Origin: a virus
Reading direction: 5' to 3' (one strand)
Virus record (IMG/VR): IMGVR_UViG_3300025646_000199
Location: 1 to 31,595 of that record
DNA: 31,595 nucleotides
In this document: one piece after another, positions 1 to 10,286 of the stretch
How positions within the stretch are numbered: the stretch's first letter is position 1
Layout of the letters: every line of letters starts with the position of its first letter
Program-made: the position numbers and the translations under genes
The notes under the pieces: generated by a model
The model's input: only the letters and a program-made list of their open reading frames with translations
What the model was told of the DNA's origin: nothing
Databases searched by the model: none

Positions 1-3000
1 GATAAGACCAACTCCTCCTGCATGGACCAAACTATTTGCCATAGAGTCTACACCAACGTAAAGTCTAAAAGGTCCTTGATTCTCAAAACGTGTTTGACCA
101 TATACAGCAACCGTGCCATCAGGGATAACCCACGCATTACCTACTCCAGAGCCCACTCCAAAGAAATCTAAAATTGAGAGGGAAGAGGTATCAGGTGTGC
201 CTGAAGGTAATCCATACGCTGGTTCGTTGTTAGCACCGCTTACCCAGACTGCTGATGGCCCATGATAACCTGCTAAGTAAGGATAAGTTGAGCTAACACT
301 AACGTGGTCAACGTGCATAGTAGAGTTGTTAGCTACGTTCCAAATAAACGTTCTACAACAGAAGCCTTCAGAGGAACTAGTATCATAATAGGCGGCACTC
401 GCATTCCACCAGCCACAAGGGAAGTGAACATTCCTAACTCTAACATTTGAGTTGTTTAAAGCTCGTAAGCAAACTCCGCCTTCTGTAAGAGCAGATAAAT
501 CGAATGGGTCAATGTCCCAGAAGTTTCTCCCAAAATAATACTCATTACTGCCTGTGCCATTTTCTGTCATTTGACATAGAGTTCCTCTATTCTGTAGGAC
601 TTGTGGGAATTGTGTATAGTCATAAGACTCGTTAGGGTTCGGGTAGAACTGGAAGAATCCTGCTGACGTGTAAGCGGCGAAGTTAAATCCTTCTGAGGAT
701 GTTGCATAGTTAGTAGAAACTGTCTCGTCAAAAGGCCAATTAACTGTATAATCACCCAAATCTTCCATTATAATATTTGAGTTGTTATTTGCCACCAAGC
801 AAGAATTATAACCCTTTAATTCTATCATCGTATGAGATCTTGGGTCAGTTAATGAGAATCCTTCGATATCAAACTCACCGTTTTGTTTTTTGTGTGGTTC
901 GAATACGATGCTAGAATTTCTATTAGCATAAACGTTTACTGCCCCGTCATAGACTATGTTTGGTCCTCTAAACTTAACAGTAGATCCATTCTCAGCACAA
1001 ATAGCTGCGTAATGCTTCATTTCACTATATGTTGGAGTATCACTACCCGCTATGAAAGAATTGATAGCACTAACAGTCCCTAGACAAGTTAATTCTGAAT
1101 TATTTGAGGCATAAATGTGAGCACCCTTAGCGACCTTCAGCGACTCCCCAGCCCTAATTGAAGTGAGATGGATAAATTCAGCTACAGATGAGTCCATCTG
1201 AACTGATGGTAACAAAGACCCAATACTATCATCACTAATTCCGTGAGCATCAATCATCAACATTCTACCAAAAAACTTTTCCATGCTAGGAAATTTGCTA
1301 GGTCTGAACGTTGAATTACGCATGATCAGATGTTGACCATTTTGTTTAAATTTGTAAGAGAACTGTTTGGTATATCTGGTATCAGGTATGATGGCTCTTG
1401 ACCAAGAAAAATCAAATCTTTCTGTGGCAGAAACCCCATTTAAATTAAATTTAAATTCGGAACTATCTAAATACATGCCATAGATCTGATTATTCTCTAC
1501 ACAAAATTCTTCAACATTAAAGTTACTGTTAGCAGATCTTATACCTCTAGTATTATTAAATACTTCTAGTCTACCTTCAAATCTAAATCTACTATTCTCT
1601 AACTCAATACCGTAATTAGCGTTTCCTTCAAAAGATAAGAAATCCATGTAGTAGACACCCGCGGCTGAGTTTAGTCTGTTTGTTGGTCTTGAGCTGCCTC
1701 CTCTTACTAAAGAGTTTATTAGTCTCATACCTGTCGAGTTTCTAGATATTACTCTCAAGTATAGACCTGCGTTAAATACGCCGCCATTAGCTGCTGCTAA
1801 TGGTGCTGTATGCTCCTCGGTCGTATCAAAAAATATTTCTGAGTTGAGTGCTTCTATCCCGGCAGAATCATCCTTGGGAGGATCAAATGACTTAGAATTT
1901 ATGGTAAGCCAATCACCTGATAATCTATTACCACCAGAGTCCAGCCCATAACATCTGTTTACAAAAAGATCTCTCTTAAAGTCTACTGTCGAATTTTTAA
2001 TGCTGATTCCTTTAGATACGAAGTGATCTACTGCTAAACCTTCAAAACTAACTGTAGAATCATTAACCTCTACACCTATTTCTGAAGTCTCACCATCTCC
2101 TGAGCAATAGAAACCTCTAATATAAAGAGGACCGTTACAGTTAGTCACTGTAATTTTTCTAAAATAGTTTCCGTAAGCTACAAACCTTTGGTAGCTTGAA
2201 GAATCTTCGATATCAAGAGGGAAGGTTCTAAACGTTTCATTTCCTGTAGTTTGGTTAAAGCAACTAGGATCATATGAGTAAATTTCTGATAAACTTTGCT
2301 CCTCATAGACTGACCCTGTTACATTCATCAGTAACCCCCAGTTTAGTGGCAGAGTTAAATCAGCCACAGACAATCTGGTGAACTCTTGGTTGGAGACTTC
2401 TTGTGAAGCTGGTCTACTTCCGTAAAACCCTTTGAAAGCCGTTAGTGCCCTTTCATCGGTCTTGAACTGTGATATAGCCACGCCTCCAGACATGACGTAA
2501 GTATTAAGAAGTAAGGATGACGGAGAAAATCCGTTAGCATTTGAAATAAAATTATAAAAATTACTTTCAACCCCTGCTGACACATTTTTGTTTATAGCAT
2601 AGTTTGTATGAGGTCCTGTAGAGACTCGTGAATAAGCGGAAGCATCAATAACCTGAAAAAAGGGAGGAGCATGATTTAATCTATTGATTATTTCTAAACT
2701 ACCTGATGGTCCCATTGTTATGTCTTTTAACTCAAGTTCCCCTAAATCTCCATAACTGGCGACTTCAATTATCAATGGGTAATTAATAAATTTTGGTAAT
2801 GCTTTCTGTAAAGAACTTACATCATAAAATATATTCTTATTGCAAGCTACAGATCCTGCTGGAGCGTCTGCTGAGACAAGAAGAACCATGCCGGGAACCG
2901 AAGATGTCGGGTATCCTAGCTGCTCCCAAAGAAGCTCGTCCCTCTCATCCAAATCATAGAGAGGTAAGTTATCTTCTTCGTAGTTGTAGAAATTAGACGG

Positions 3001-3090
3001 CGTGTGTTTTGTGACCGCTTCGGTCCAGCAGCCAAATAATCTGGCCGAACCAGATGCCGTGTAAAGATCGTTCATTAAATAAGTAGCCAT
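1..3090 (-). CDS. Large parallel beta-helix virion protein (tail spike/fibre type), C-terminus outside window
   Basis: The frame is open from an ATG at 3090 to base 1 without a stop, giving 1030 residues with the C-terminus missing. The first ~200 residues (MATYLMNDLYTASGSARLFG onward) are not repetitive. From about residue 280 the protein shows irregular short repeats of hydrophobic strands separated by Asn-Ser turns (NDSTVSFEG, NSTVDFKRD, NSNFNVEEF, NSEFKFNLN, NGSTVKFRG, NSSIVFEPH). This Asn/Ser ladder is typical of right-handed parallel beta-helices such as tail spikes and pectate-lyase-like folds. The gene is the last visible one of the late operon and starts one base after the stop of its upstream neighbour, downstream of baseplate genes, as receptor-binding proteins often are. 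I see no catalytic motif in the visible part. Whether it is a depolymerase or only a binding/structural protein cannot be decided here. The fold call is inferred from the repeat pattern. Confidence 0.82.
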   Translation of the reverse strand, partial: MATYLMNDLYTASGSARLFGCWTEAVTKHTPSNFYNYEEDNLPLYDLDERDELLWEQLGYPTSSVPGMVLLVSADAPAGSVACNKNIFYDVSSLQKALPKFINYPLIIEVASYGDLGELELKDITMGPSGSLEIINRLNHAPPFFQVIDASAYSRVSTGPHTNYAINKNVSAGVESNFYNFISNANGFSPSSLLLNTYVMSGGVAISQFKTDERALTAFKGFYGSRPASQEVSNQEFTRLSVADLTLPLNWGLLMNVTGSVYEEQSLSEIYSYDPSCFNQTTGNETFRTFPLDIEDSSSYQRFVAYGNYFRKITVTNCNGPLYIRGFYCSGDGETSEIGVEVNDSTVSFEGLAVDHFVSKGISIKNSTVDFKRDLFVNRCYGLDSGGNRLSGDWLTINSKSFDPPKDDSAGIEALNSEIFFDTTEEHTAPLAAANGGVFNAGLYLRVISRNSTGMRLINSLVRGGSSRPTNRLNSAAGVYYMDFLSFEGNANYGIELENSRFRFEGRLEVFNNTRGIRSANSNFNVEEFCVENNQIYGMYLDSSEFKFNLNGVSATERFDFSWSRAIIPDTRYTKQFSYKFKQNGQHLIMRNSTFRPSKFPSMEKFFGRMLMIDAHGISDDSIGSLLPSVQMDSSVAEFIHLTSIRAGESLKVAKGAHIYASNNSELTCLGTVSAINSFIAGSDTPTYSEMKHYAAICAENGSTVKFRGPNIVYDGAVNVYANRNSSIVFEPHKKQNGEFDIEGFSLTDPRSHTMIELKGYNSCLVANNNSNIIMEDLGDYTVNWPFDETVSTNYATSSEGFNFAAYTSAGFFQFYPNPNESYDYTQFPQVLQNRGTLCQMTENGTGSNEYYFGRNFWDIDPFDLSALTEGGVCLRALNNSNVRVRNVHFPCGWWNASAAYYDTSSSEGFCCRTFIWNVANNSTMHVDHVSVSSTYPYLAGYHGPSAVWVSGANNEPAYGLPSGTPDTSSLSILDFFGVGSGVGNAWVIPDGTVAVYGQTRFENQGPFRLYVGVDSMANSLVHAGGVGLI

Positions 3091-3091
3091 A

Positions 3092-3712
3092 TCAGAAACT
3101 CAATGTCCATCTAAAAACTAAACTAAAGTCTGTTGTCTTAGCTATTGGGCTAAAATATCTATAAGCTACGAGCACAGAAGTATCTTCGCCTAAACTAAAT
3201 CTATCTCCAAGAGGGTTCTTCATAAATAAGCCAACTTCATTCAGTGCTACAGTCTCCCCATCTCTCTGAATCTCGTTTGCTGCATCTTGGTCTAGTGTTA
3301 ATGTATATCTTACTGAATTTGGCCCTACTCTAGAAACTTTATGTTGTGGTATGTAACCAAACCATTCTGCTTCATTATAGTTATCGAGCGTAAGAGCGTG
3401 ATTTCCGCTGAGAATAAATATTCTTGCTTGATCCCCATATTCACTAAGAGAACTCAGTGGTCCTGCTAATTCATTAGTGCTGACAACCTCTAAATTAGAA
3501 GATCCACTAACACCTACTTGAAACCTGTCAATTTGATAATCTAGAACAGTTGGCGGACCAGATAAACTAAACATCTGGGCTAGTCCTAATCCCATACCAG
3601 ACACAATGATATTGTGGTCATCAAATACAATTTCTTGGCTGCCGTCTTGGTAGCATTTTGTGATCTGTAAATGACCTTTGATATCTAAATCTTCTAAAAA
3701 ATTATGTCTCAT
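3092..3712 (-). CDS. Baseplate/tail accessory protein, 206 aa, related to its upstream neighbour
   Basis: I place the start at the ATG at 3712, where the upstream stop and this start share ATGA. An in-frame ATG six codons earlier (3730) would give 212 residues but a longer overlap. The protein is predicted soluble and beta-rich. It opens with a GHLQITKCYQDGSQEIVFDD strand-turn-strand segment and ends with a conserved-looking tail, LNEVGLFMKN, then LVAYRYFSPIAKTTDFSLVF, then RWTLSF. The same end pattern (IGLW..., LLARKSF..., IVWRW) closes the 332-residue protein encoded just upstream, so the two look like diverged paralogues. The position between a giant baseplate protein and a beta-helix protein suggests an adaptor that joins host-recognition proteins to the baseplate rim. 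That role is inferred from position only. No enzyme motif is visible. Confidence 0.75.
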   Translation of the reverse strand: MRHNFLEDLDIKGHLQITKCYQDGSQEIVFDDHNIIVSGMGLGLAQMFSLSGPPTVLDYQIDRFQVGVSGSSNLEVVSTNELAGPLSSLSEYGDQARIFILSGNHALTLDNYNEAEWFGYIPQHKVSRVGPNSVRYTLTLDQDAANEIQRDGETVALNEVGLFMKNPLGDRFSLGEDTSVLVAYRYFSPIAKTTDFSLVFRWTLSF

Positions 3713-4707
3713 TTGAATACCCAGCGCCAAACAATTTTTAATGGTGAATTCAATGCCTTTATTCCTGCAATAGATCCATCATCAACATAATAGGTTAAAT
3801 CACTTGAAAAGCTTTTTCTGGCAAGCAATTTATATTCTATTTCATCAGATGCAGATAAATCGTATGGAGGTAGCATACCTTTATCTAACATCTTTCTAAG
3901 ATCAATTCTCCAAAGTCCTATATTATATATGCCTCCATAAGCATTTAGAACTAATAAGTCTTCTGGTTCTATGCCTAAAACATATCTAATCTGTAAGCCA
4001 CCGTTACTCCACTCAGTGTCATAGGACAGAAGTAACCCTCTATAATCACCAGCAACTTCTAAAGTTCTACCTTCTTCCATGGAGCTGGTTGTGTTAATTA
4101 TGAACCCTCTAGAATCTATTGCTGATGGATTAGTCCAAGTATTGAGTCCTGCGGTATTAGTGATGGTGGCAGAAGCATAAACTTTGCTAGACCCCTCGTC
4201 GGGGGAAATGGCTCCTGACACTAGATACAGGTCTATAGTTCCCGTCGGTGCGTAACAACCGAATTTTGTTCCACTTAGAATTTGGTTTGGGTTATGTCCA
4301 TAATCAAATAAACCGCTAACCGCAGTGGAGTTTTCCTCTAGCCTTTGCATTTTAGGGTGAGAAGCTTGAGGTAATATTGGGGTATTAGTTAGTAATCCAA
4401 ACGCACTTGTATGATAGCTAGATAGCGAGAAGTCTTCATAATGAATCACTCTAATGATTCCATCGTTGATATTAATTAAATCAGAATGAGCGTGGTGTTT
4501 GTATCCCTCTGCATCCTTGCCTAGAGAAGCTGCTCTAACAGTAAAGTTAGATGTATCTAAAATCTTTGAGGCAACAGCCACGTCGGCTATGGATTTCTGC
4601 ATAGTTAACATATCCACAATAAGCTCTCCAGTATTATCCATAATCATATTGGATTCTTCTGAGATCTTATTATCATTTACAAATATTTCAACTATACCAT
4701 TAATCAT
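3709..4707 (-). CDS. Baseplate/tail accessory protein, 332 aa, unknown function
   Basis: The ATG at 4707 has AAGGAA about 7 bases ahead of it and lies 11 bases after the stop of the giant baseplate gene. The protein begins with MINGIVEIFVNDNKISEESN and a MIMDNTGELIVDMLTM helix-like stretch, continues as mostly beta sequence, and ends IKALNSPLKIVWRWVFK. Its N-terminal strand-turn-helix and C-terminal Arg-Trp strand are echoed in the shorter next gene. Its middle (about residues 90-260) holds extra sequence that the shorter one lacks. There are no membrane segments, signal peptide or catalytic motifs. Co-transcription with wedge proteins makes a virion location very likely. The role as fibre-attachment or decoration protein is a guess from gene order. 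Confidence 0.8.
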   Translation of the reverse strand: MINGIVEIFVNDNKISEESNMIMDNTGELIVDMLTMQKSIADVAVASKILDTSNFTVRAASLGKDAEGYKHHAHSDLININDGIIRVIHYEDFSLSSYHTSAFGLLTNTPILPQASHPKMQRLEENSTAVSGLFDYGHNPNQILSGTKFGCYAPTGTIDLYLVSGAISPDEGSSKVYASATITNTAGLNTWTNPSAIDSRGFIINTTSSMEEGRTLEVAGDYRGLLLSYDTEWSNGGLQIRYVLGIEPEDLLVLNAYGGIYNIGLWRIDLRKMLDKGMLPPYDLSASDEIEYKLLARKSFSSDLTYYVDDGSIAGIKALNSPLKIVWRWVFK

Positions 4708-4718
4708 TTTAAATTTCC

Positions 4719-7700
4719 TTAATCAAAGAAATCCACTAACGTGAAGTTACGTGTTTGAGCATCTCTAGCAATAGTAGAGTTAGCTGGGTTAACTCTATAA
4801 GCTGACCTGCTTCCTCCTGAGGGGAGGTTTAAGCCAGAACTTTCTACTTCATCTCGACTTAGTTTTCCTTCAAATCTACCTTTGCCTGCCACAGAATTAT
4901 AATAGTTCAGGATAGCTCTTATGTCTTCTCTATCTAAATTAACATGATAAATATTACATAGAGGGAACTTTTTGTGTCCTGTCGGAGTGCCAGTCACATC
5001 TATCTTAGTCATATCGTATATTGTATCGTCTCTTAAGTTAACAGTATCCAATAATATAAATCTATCTATATTTTGAGCCTCTGGTAACATGAAAACTTCA
5101 ATTACATAGTGTTGATCGAATCTGTGAGGTTTATGATTATACTTAAAGTATTCTTCTGGTGTTTTAATGTTGCAATAATTTTTAGTATTAAATTTAAAAT
5201 CATATGTTTTGAAGTCTTCTTCTGAGAACACTCCTATGCCGCTCAAGAATCGTCGATTTGGGCTAACGTTATTAGGATCTAAGCACTCTAGTGCAGGGCC
5301 ACCCGGAGTGTTTCTTGGAATTCTCTCGAATGTAGCTTTATGTGTTAGTTCCGACAAAATCCTAGATATTGGCAATTCAGTGGTCTTTATTAAGTGCCAG
5401 TTACCGTCTACGCCAAAGTGCCAAGTGTCGTCGCCGTTCTCTACCTCAGTGTGAATCCAAACACCTAAAGTTGCATCAGTAAATTCAGTGCCATCTTCTT
5501 TTGCGGCTAAGGCTTTTATTTGTAGTCTAAAATCGTGTTCAGGACATAAGAAGTTACTAGCTCTAAACGTGTCGTAAGAGTCCGAGAAATCAGAACCCTT
5601 CACTCTAAATCTAAGTCTTGGTAGACCGTCTCTAGCTTTTAATCTAACAAAAGCATTATTATAAATATAAGAATTATTTTCTTGTTGTTGTAAATCATAT
5701 ACAACAAATTGATTATATCGTGATACCGCTGAGGTATGAACTATATCAACCCCATTTATAATTGAAGAGTTAACTAATTCTATAGTATTTGGAGTCAATG
5801 TTGAAGACGCAATTATAGAGCTTGGATCATCTGCAATTGAAGTATCAAAGAAGGCCAGTGATCCTGGGGTTCCTGAGAAATACACACTATACAGATCTAG
5901 CACCTTGGGTTCGCTAGCTTTTACAGTGTAAGTGTTATATTGGGTAGCAATAGAACCACGGTCCTCAAAATCTCCATTCTCTAGTATACCTCCATACGCA
6001 TGAGAATAAATTTTAGGTCCAGAATCCCTGACTGGGTTGTAAGGGGTTGGGTGCCTATTAAACGCACTTGTGTATAAGTTAAATAACTTGTGTATTTTTT
6101 TACCTAACTGAGAATTTTCATAAGCTTCTAAAGAACTAAGGAATATACCACTACAGTTGATTTCAGTATTAACCAACTCATCTAAAACATTTGAGTGCTT
6201 CATTCTAGAAGCATAAGTATAAATATTGTCATCAATTATTTTTTGATACTTTTGATAAATTTTTCCTACTTCTATCTTATGAAGAACTCTCATAAACGGA
6301 TCTAGTTGACCTCGATCAACATAGGTCTCAGCTTCTAACAAGAATATGTCACCTTGGCTATTAGGTAATCCTAAGTAACCACGAGGACTTAAGGTTCCAG
6401 AAATATCATAACCATAGTAGTTAGCTGATGAATAAATAGCGCAGCGATCATACACTGGAGGGACTACCTGTCGTGTTCCGTCACATCTAGCCTCCACAGG
6501 AGCGAAGGTCAAAGACGAGGGTATAAATCCTAGAGGGAACTCATTAAGACCAGAGGTTTCAAACTCTAATTTATTCTGATAACTGAAAGACCCTAAAGAA
6601 ACGTAAGGCGTTCCAAGAATTTGTTCTTCGTTTGCAAATTGAATGGGTTGAATAAAGTTTGCTGGTTTTTGAATACTTAACAACACCGTAAGTTCTGAAG
6701 GCGTTGAAAAATTAGCTTTTATTTGGTTCACTGGGACAAAGTAGAAGTAGATTTTAGTTCCTGGTGTAGCTTGCCGAATGTCCCATGGTGTCTGTATATC
6801 TAGGAAGGTTGATCCATCAGTGAACGTTAGGATCATCGGCCAGTTATAGTAAAATGGTGCTACTCCATTGTTCTCTACAGTAAGGCTAACATAGAATCGT
6901 TCATCTTCAAAAACAACATTTGGTAGATAAGAAAGGGATACATGGAAGTTATACCCCATGGCGATAGTTGATTCTAATTGTCTTTGGTAAAGAATCGGAT
7001 TAGAATATTGAGGTAAGCGGCGTATTCTATCTAGCTCCTTGTAACCATCATCGAAGGAGATAATACTTGGCCTGAAAGAAAGTAATGACTCTCCTAAATC
7101 TTGGTAAGTTAAAGATGCTCCTCTAGTTCTAAAAACATTCCAAAAGCGTGTTTCAATTGGATCTATTTCTGCTACCCTCATTTTTGTCAGGTAGTTATCA
7201 GCGACTCCGTAAAATGATTGTTGAACTTGTGTGTAGCCAGAGCCACGACCTAAAGTAGTCTTAGTAAAGTTAGTATCATTAAGACCTACATCAATATCTA
7301 CAGAAGTTAATGCTGTTGGCCTAATAGGCAATAATCTATTTGTAGTTTCTAGCTCATTGTCTAAGGTATCAAGATATCTACCAGAAATTTTTGTTATATC
7401 AAAAGCTTCGTCAAACGCACTAACTAATAAATTTATGGACTCCGCAGGAGCTTTTCTTGAGAAGGTATAACGATCTACACTATGGTCATAAGCTAAAGCA
7501 TTAGACCAATTGCCCTCGTGACCTAAGAATCCGACTTCAATGTGTGCGATTCTCGGATCTCCATCGTAAACACTACCTAGCTCCATAATTAATGCAGAGC
7601 ACGCACTCAAGAATAACGTGTTAGAATAGTCTATAGATATACCAGAAATAGCACTATTTAGTGGTAGTCCTGTCTCATAACCTGATAAGCCATACTCTAC

Positions 7701-10286
7701 CCCATTCCTAAGAGGAACAAGGTAACTTTGTTTACCTATCCCTTGATTCTCTAGGAATGCAGGTAACCCATAATATCTACGCCTTCTAGTTACTGCATCT
7801 ACTTCGTCGTAAACTTCCTTAGTTTCTAAGTTAATATAATTAGGATGATCGACATAAAATTTGAGAATAGATTGACAACTTCTACCAGAAACCTCATTTA
7901 AGAGTCTATTTATTTCAGTGAAATCAAAGTTAGCAGTTGAGCCTCCTCCGCCATAGGCACTAGCCATTGGTAGATAAACCCTTTCTACTGTTCTTGGCAA
8001 CAGAGCCTTTACAAAACCATACTGGTCATCGTCCGGTGCGTATCCTTTAAGTGGGTTAAGAGCTAAGAAGGGATTATTGTAGTAATTGTATGAAGATAAT
8101 TTATAAGTTATCCCTCCACGTCTCTCTGGTAACATCTCATTGAAAGATGGCTGATTAAATCCAGTTCTATCATAATACCCAGCAATATTCAGCTTATTAT
8201 GTAAGCCTCTTCTTCTGTAACTATTTCTTAATGAGACTATGGTTGCGGTAGAAGATAATTCAGTATTTACTATTGAAGAGTATGTAAATCTTCCTCCAGT
8301 AAACTCTACAAGTGGTCCCAAAATATCCATAGCTGATTCTTCACTATTGGATAACACTACAGCAGACAAATCACCTGATAATTCATCTCCTTTGTCTAAG
8401 TAAATGTCTGGGTTAATTTGGTCGATGCTATTGTAGAAATCTGTATCTCGTAACAATACAGAAGAATCTTTTACAGCTTTGGCCGGAGAGAAGATGTCAG
8501 CTAGTCGATTGGCTACAAGTATTGCTAGTCTAGAATCAACTTCAAAAGTATCTTTTGAGAAATTAAATGACTCAGCCTCAAAATTTAATTTATAATGAGA
8601 AGACTTTCCATTCCATAGTGATAAGTAATTCTCTCTCTTGTTTCTAGGATCAATGACTATTGAACTCCAGTTAGGGGCTTGTTGGTGAGTTAATGTAAAA
8701 AATAACCATCCATTATTTTCTGAGTAATCTTGATATGCTTCGTCTACAGTAGAGATCGTATTAACATCAATATAATTAGTTACCTTTAAGGCAAATTCTT
8801 CGGGAACGCCAAAACAAACTAACAGATCTGCTAGCCTTAGCAAAAATGGCTTACTAACATCACAGCTTAAGTAGTATGGAATTTCTTCAAATGGAGGGAT
8901 AGGATAATCAACATTCCTGTAATTAAATACAAATGATGATGAATCTATAGGAAATGGCTTTCCTGCTAATCTAAAAAGATTAGGAAACTCATTAAATAAA
9001 ACTAATAAAATTTTATCTACAGCTAGTCTTATGTTATTCTCAAAATTAGTGTAATCATAATCAAATAAACCTAACTGCGTTGCCTTGTCAGGAGTCCAGG
9101 TAGAATAATCTTTGAAGTGGATTGATTCCGTAGCTAGACTATACAAAATTAAGAATGGAATATATGATTCCCAAAGCTCTTGAATACTTCCAGAAACATC
9201 GACTACTCCTGGAGTGAAGACGCTATTTACTGCTGTGGTAATACTTTTCTTCGTGCCTGCGGCTTTATAGACAGAAACCGCATTAGCAAGTTGCAATCTC
9301 CATTTTTTGGGATCGTAGCCAATAAGCTCCCAGCCTATAAGTTTTGCTAGTTCTGGGAGTAAGTCGTCCGGGCATTGCTCTAAATCGTAGAGGGTCTCTA
9401 TCTGGTTAACTTCATTTTGTCTATCAGCGAAGGCGTAAGAATAAGCCTTGACAAGTCTCCAGAACGGACCGTTTGATACGGTGTCTTGATAGTATTCTTG
9501 TGTCTGATCAAACAGTTCAAAGGCATCTTTTACTTTAGTGTCACCTAAGTTCAGATAATCTCTAGAGTAAATTATGGAGTTATAGGTTTTTAGTTTTTCT
9601 AAGTTTTGTGTGCCGCTTGTATAGGTATCTGACCCAGAAAGAAAGTTACTAGGGATGTAATTAGATAGACTGCTCTGATTGTGCCAGATAAAAGTTGTAA
9701 GAGCATTAATGCCGTCAGCAATATCTAAAGAATTTCCTTTGTAGAGATTATCCACAAAATAATCGACTACAATTGATGATGGTTGATAAGAGTAAGTAGA
9801 ACTGCCAGCTAAGAAGTAGAACCAGCCTATTCTATAAGTTAACTCATCAACACCAGATGCTCCACTAAAAATATCTTGTGCGTAATTCGTTTGAATTTTT
9901 GGTATTATATTATTTTGTAAAGCCGATCTAAATTCTACAGCTCCGTCAAAATCTTTAAAAGAATAGCCTAATGGATTCAGGATATGTCTATCAAATTCCT
10001 CTGATGAAATTTGTGTGAAATTATTCTGTTTAATAAAAAACGACAAAATACCGTCAAAAGTATCTAATGAATCAAAATCTTCGCCAGGATCTAGAGGTCT
10101 AATAGAATTAATATTATTAGCAATGTCTACATGAGATTTAATAATATCTAAAGTTGGATCTACAACTACACCTGAACTCTCCAAATCTGCTTGGATATAT
10201 TGCTCAGGTAAAAAGAATTGAATTACATCTGAGAAGTTTCTGTTAAAAAACTTTCTTTTTTTTGTAGTAAATCTTTGTGATGTCAT
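4719..10286 (-). CDS. Giant baseplate protein (1855 aa) with N-terminal P2 gpI/Mu gp48-like domain
   Basis: I choose the ATG at 10286, which shares its A with the stop of the gp6/gpJ gene (TGATG). A TTG one codon earlier is possible but unnecessary. Residues ~280-360 carry the tail protein I signature: a short helix, then YDLEQCPDDLLPELAKLIGW, a KKWR element, and a helix ending YKAAGTKKSI. In P2 gpI and Mu gp48 this fold caps the wedge next to gpJ/gp47, and here the gene directly follows the gpJ homologue. Family members are usually ~180-250 residues, so about 1500 residues are additional. They are beta-rich and probably Ig-like or jelly-roll modules. One region (about 1550-1640, with FRLQIKALAAKEDG and a TWHFGVDGNWH element) resembles a lectin-like beta sandwich. 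The protein probably links the wedge to peripheral fibre-like domains. The domain at 280-360 is well supported; the rest is inference. Confidence 0.85.
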   Translation of the reverse strand: MTSQRFTTKKRKFFNRNFSDVIQFFLPEQYIQADLESSGVVVDPTLDIIKSHVDIANNINSIRPLDPGEDFDSLDTFDGILSFFIKQNNFTQISSEEFDRHILNPLGYSFKDFDGAVEFRSALQNNIIPKIQTNYAQDIFSGASGVDELTYRIGWFYFLAGSSTYSYQPSSIVVDYFVDNLYKGNSLDIADGINALTTFIWHNQSSLSNYIPSNFLSGSDTYTSGTQNLEKLKTYNSIIYSRDYLNLGDTKVKDAFELFDQTQEYYQDTVSNGPFWRLVKAYSYAFADRQNEVNQIETLYDLEQCPDDLLPELAKLIGWELIGYDPKKWRLQLANAVSVYKAAGTKKSITTAVNSVFTPGVVDVSGSIQELWESYIPFLILYSLATESIHFKDYSTWTPDKATQLGLFDYDYTNFENNIRLAVDKILLVLFNEFPNLFRLAGKPFPIDSSSFVFNYRNVDYPIPPFEEIPYYLSCDVSKPFLLRLADLLVCFGVPEEFALKVTNYIDVNTISTVDEAYQDYSENNGWLFFTLTHQQAPNWSSIVIDPRNKRENYLSLWNGKSSHYKLNFEAESFNFSKDTFEVDSRLAILVANRLADIFSPAKAVKDSSVLLRDTDFYNSIDQINPDIYLDKGDELSGDLSAVVLSNSEESAMDILGPLVEFTGGRFTYSSIVNTELSSTATIVSLRNSYRRRGLHNKLNIAGYYDRTGFNQPSFNEMLPERRGGITYKLSSYNYYNNPFLALNPLKGYAPDDDQYGFVKALLPRTVERVYLPMASAYGGGGSTANFDFTEINRLLNEVSGRSCQSILKFYVDHPNYINLETKEVYDEVDAVTRRRRYYGLPAFLENQGIGKQSYLVPLRNGVEYGLSGYETGLPLNSAISGISIDYSNTLFLSACSALIMELGSVYDGDPRIAHIEVGFLGHEGNWSNALAYDHSVDRYTFSRKAPAESINLLVSAFDEAFDITKISGRYLDTLDNELETTNRLLPIRPTALTSVDIDVGLNDTNFTKTTLGRGSGYTQVQQSFYGVADNYLTKMRVAEIDPIETRFWNVFRTRGASLTYQDLGESLLSFRPSIISFDDGYKELDRIRRLPQYSNPILYQRQLESTIAMGYNFHVSLSYLPNVVFEDERFYVSLTVENNGVAPFYYNWPMILTFTDGSTFLDIQTPWDIRQATPGTKIYFYFVPVNQIKANFSTPSELTVLLSIQKPANFIQPIQFANEEQILGTPYVSLGSFSYQNKLEFETSGLNEFPLGFIPSSLTFAPVEARCDGTRQVVPPVYDRCAIYSSANYYGYDISGTLSPRGYLGLPNSQGDIFLLEAETYVDRGQLDPFMRVLHKIEVGKIYQKYQKIIDDNIYTYASRMKHSNVLDELVNTEINCSGIFLSSLEAYENSQLGKKIHKLFNLYTSAFNRHPTPYNPVRDSGPKIYSHAYGGILENGDFEDRGSIATQYNTYTVKASEPKVLDLYSVYFSGTPGSLAFFDTSIADDPSSIIASSTLTPNTIELVNSSIINGVDIVHTSAVSRYNQFVVYDLQQQENNSYIYNNAFVRLKARDGLPRLRFRVKGSDFSDSYDTFRASNFLCPEHDFRLQIKALAAKEDGTEFTDATLGVWIHTEVENGDDTWHFGVDGNWHLIKTTELPISRILSELTHKATFERIPRNTPGGPALECLDPNNVSPNRRFLSGIGVFSEEDFKTYDFKFNTKNYCNIKTPEEYFKYNHKPHRFDQHYVIEVFMLPEAQNIDRFILLDTVNLRDDTIYDMTKIDVTGTPTGHKKFPLCNIYHVNLDREDIRAILNYYNSVAGKGRFEGKLSRDEVESSGLNLPSGGSRSAYRVNPANSTIARDAQTRNFTLVDFFD

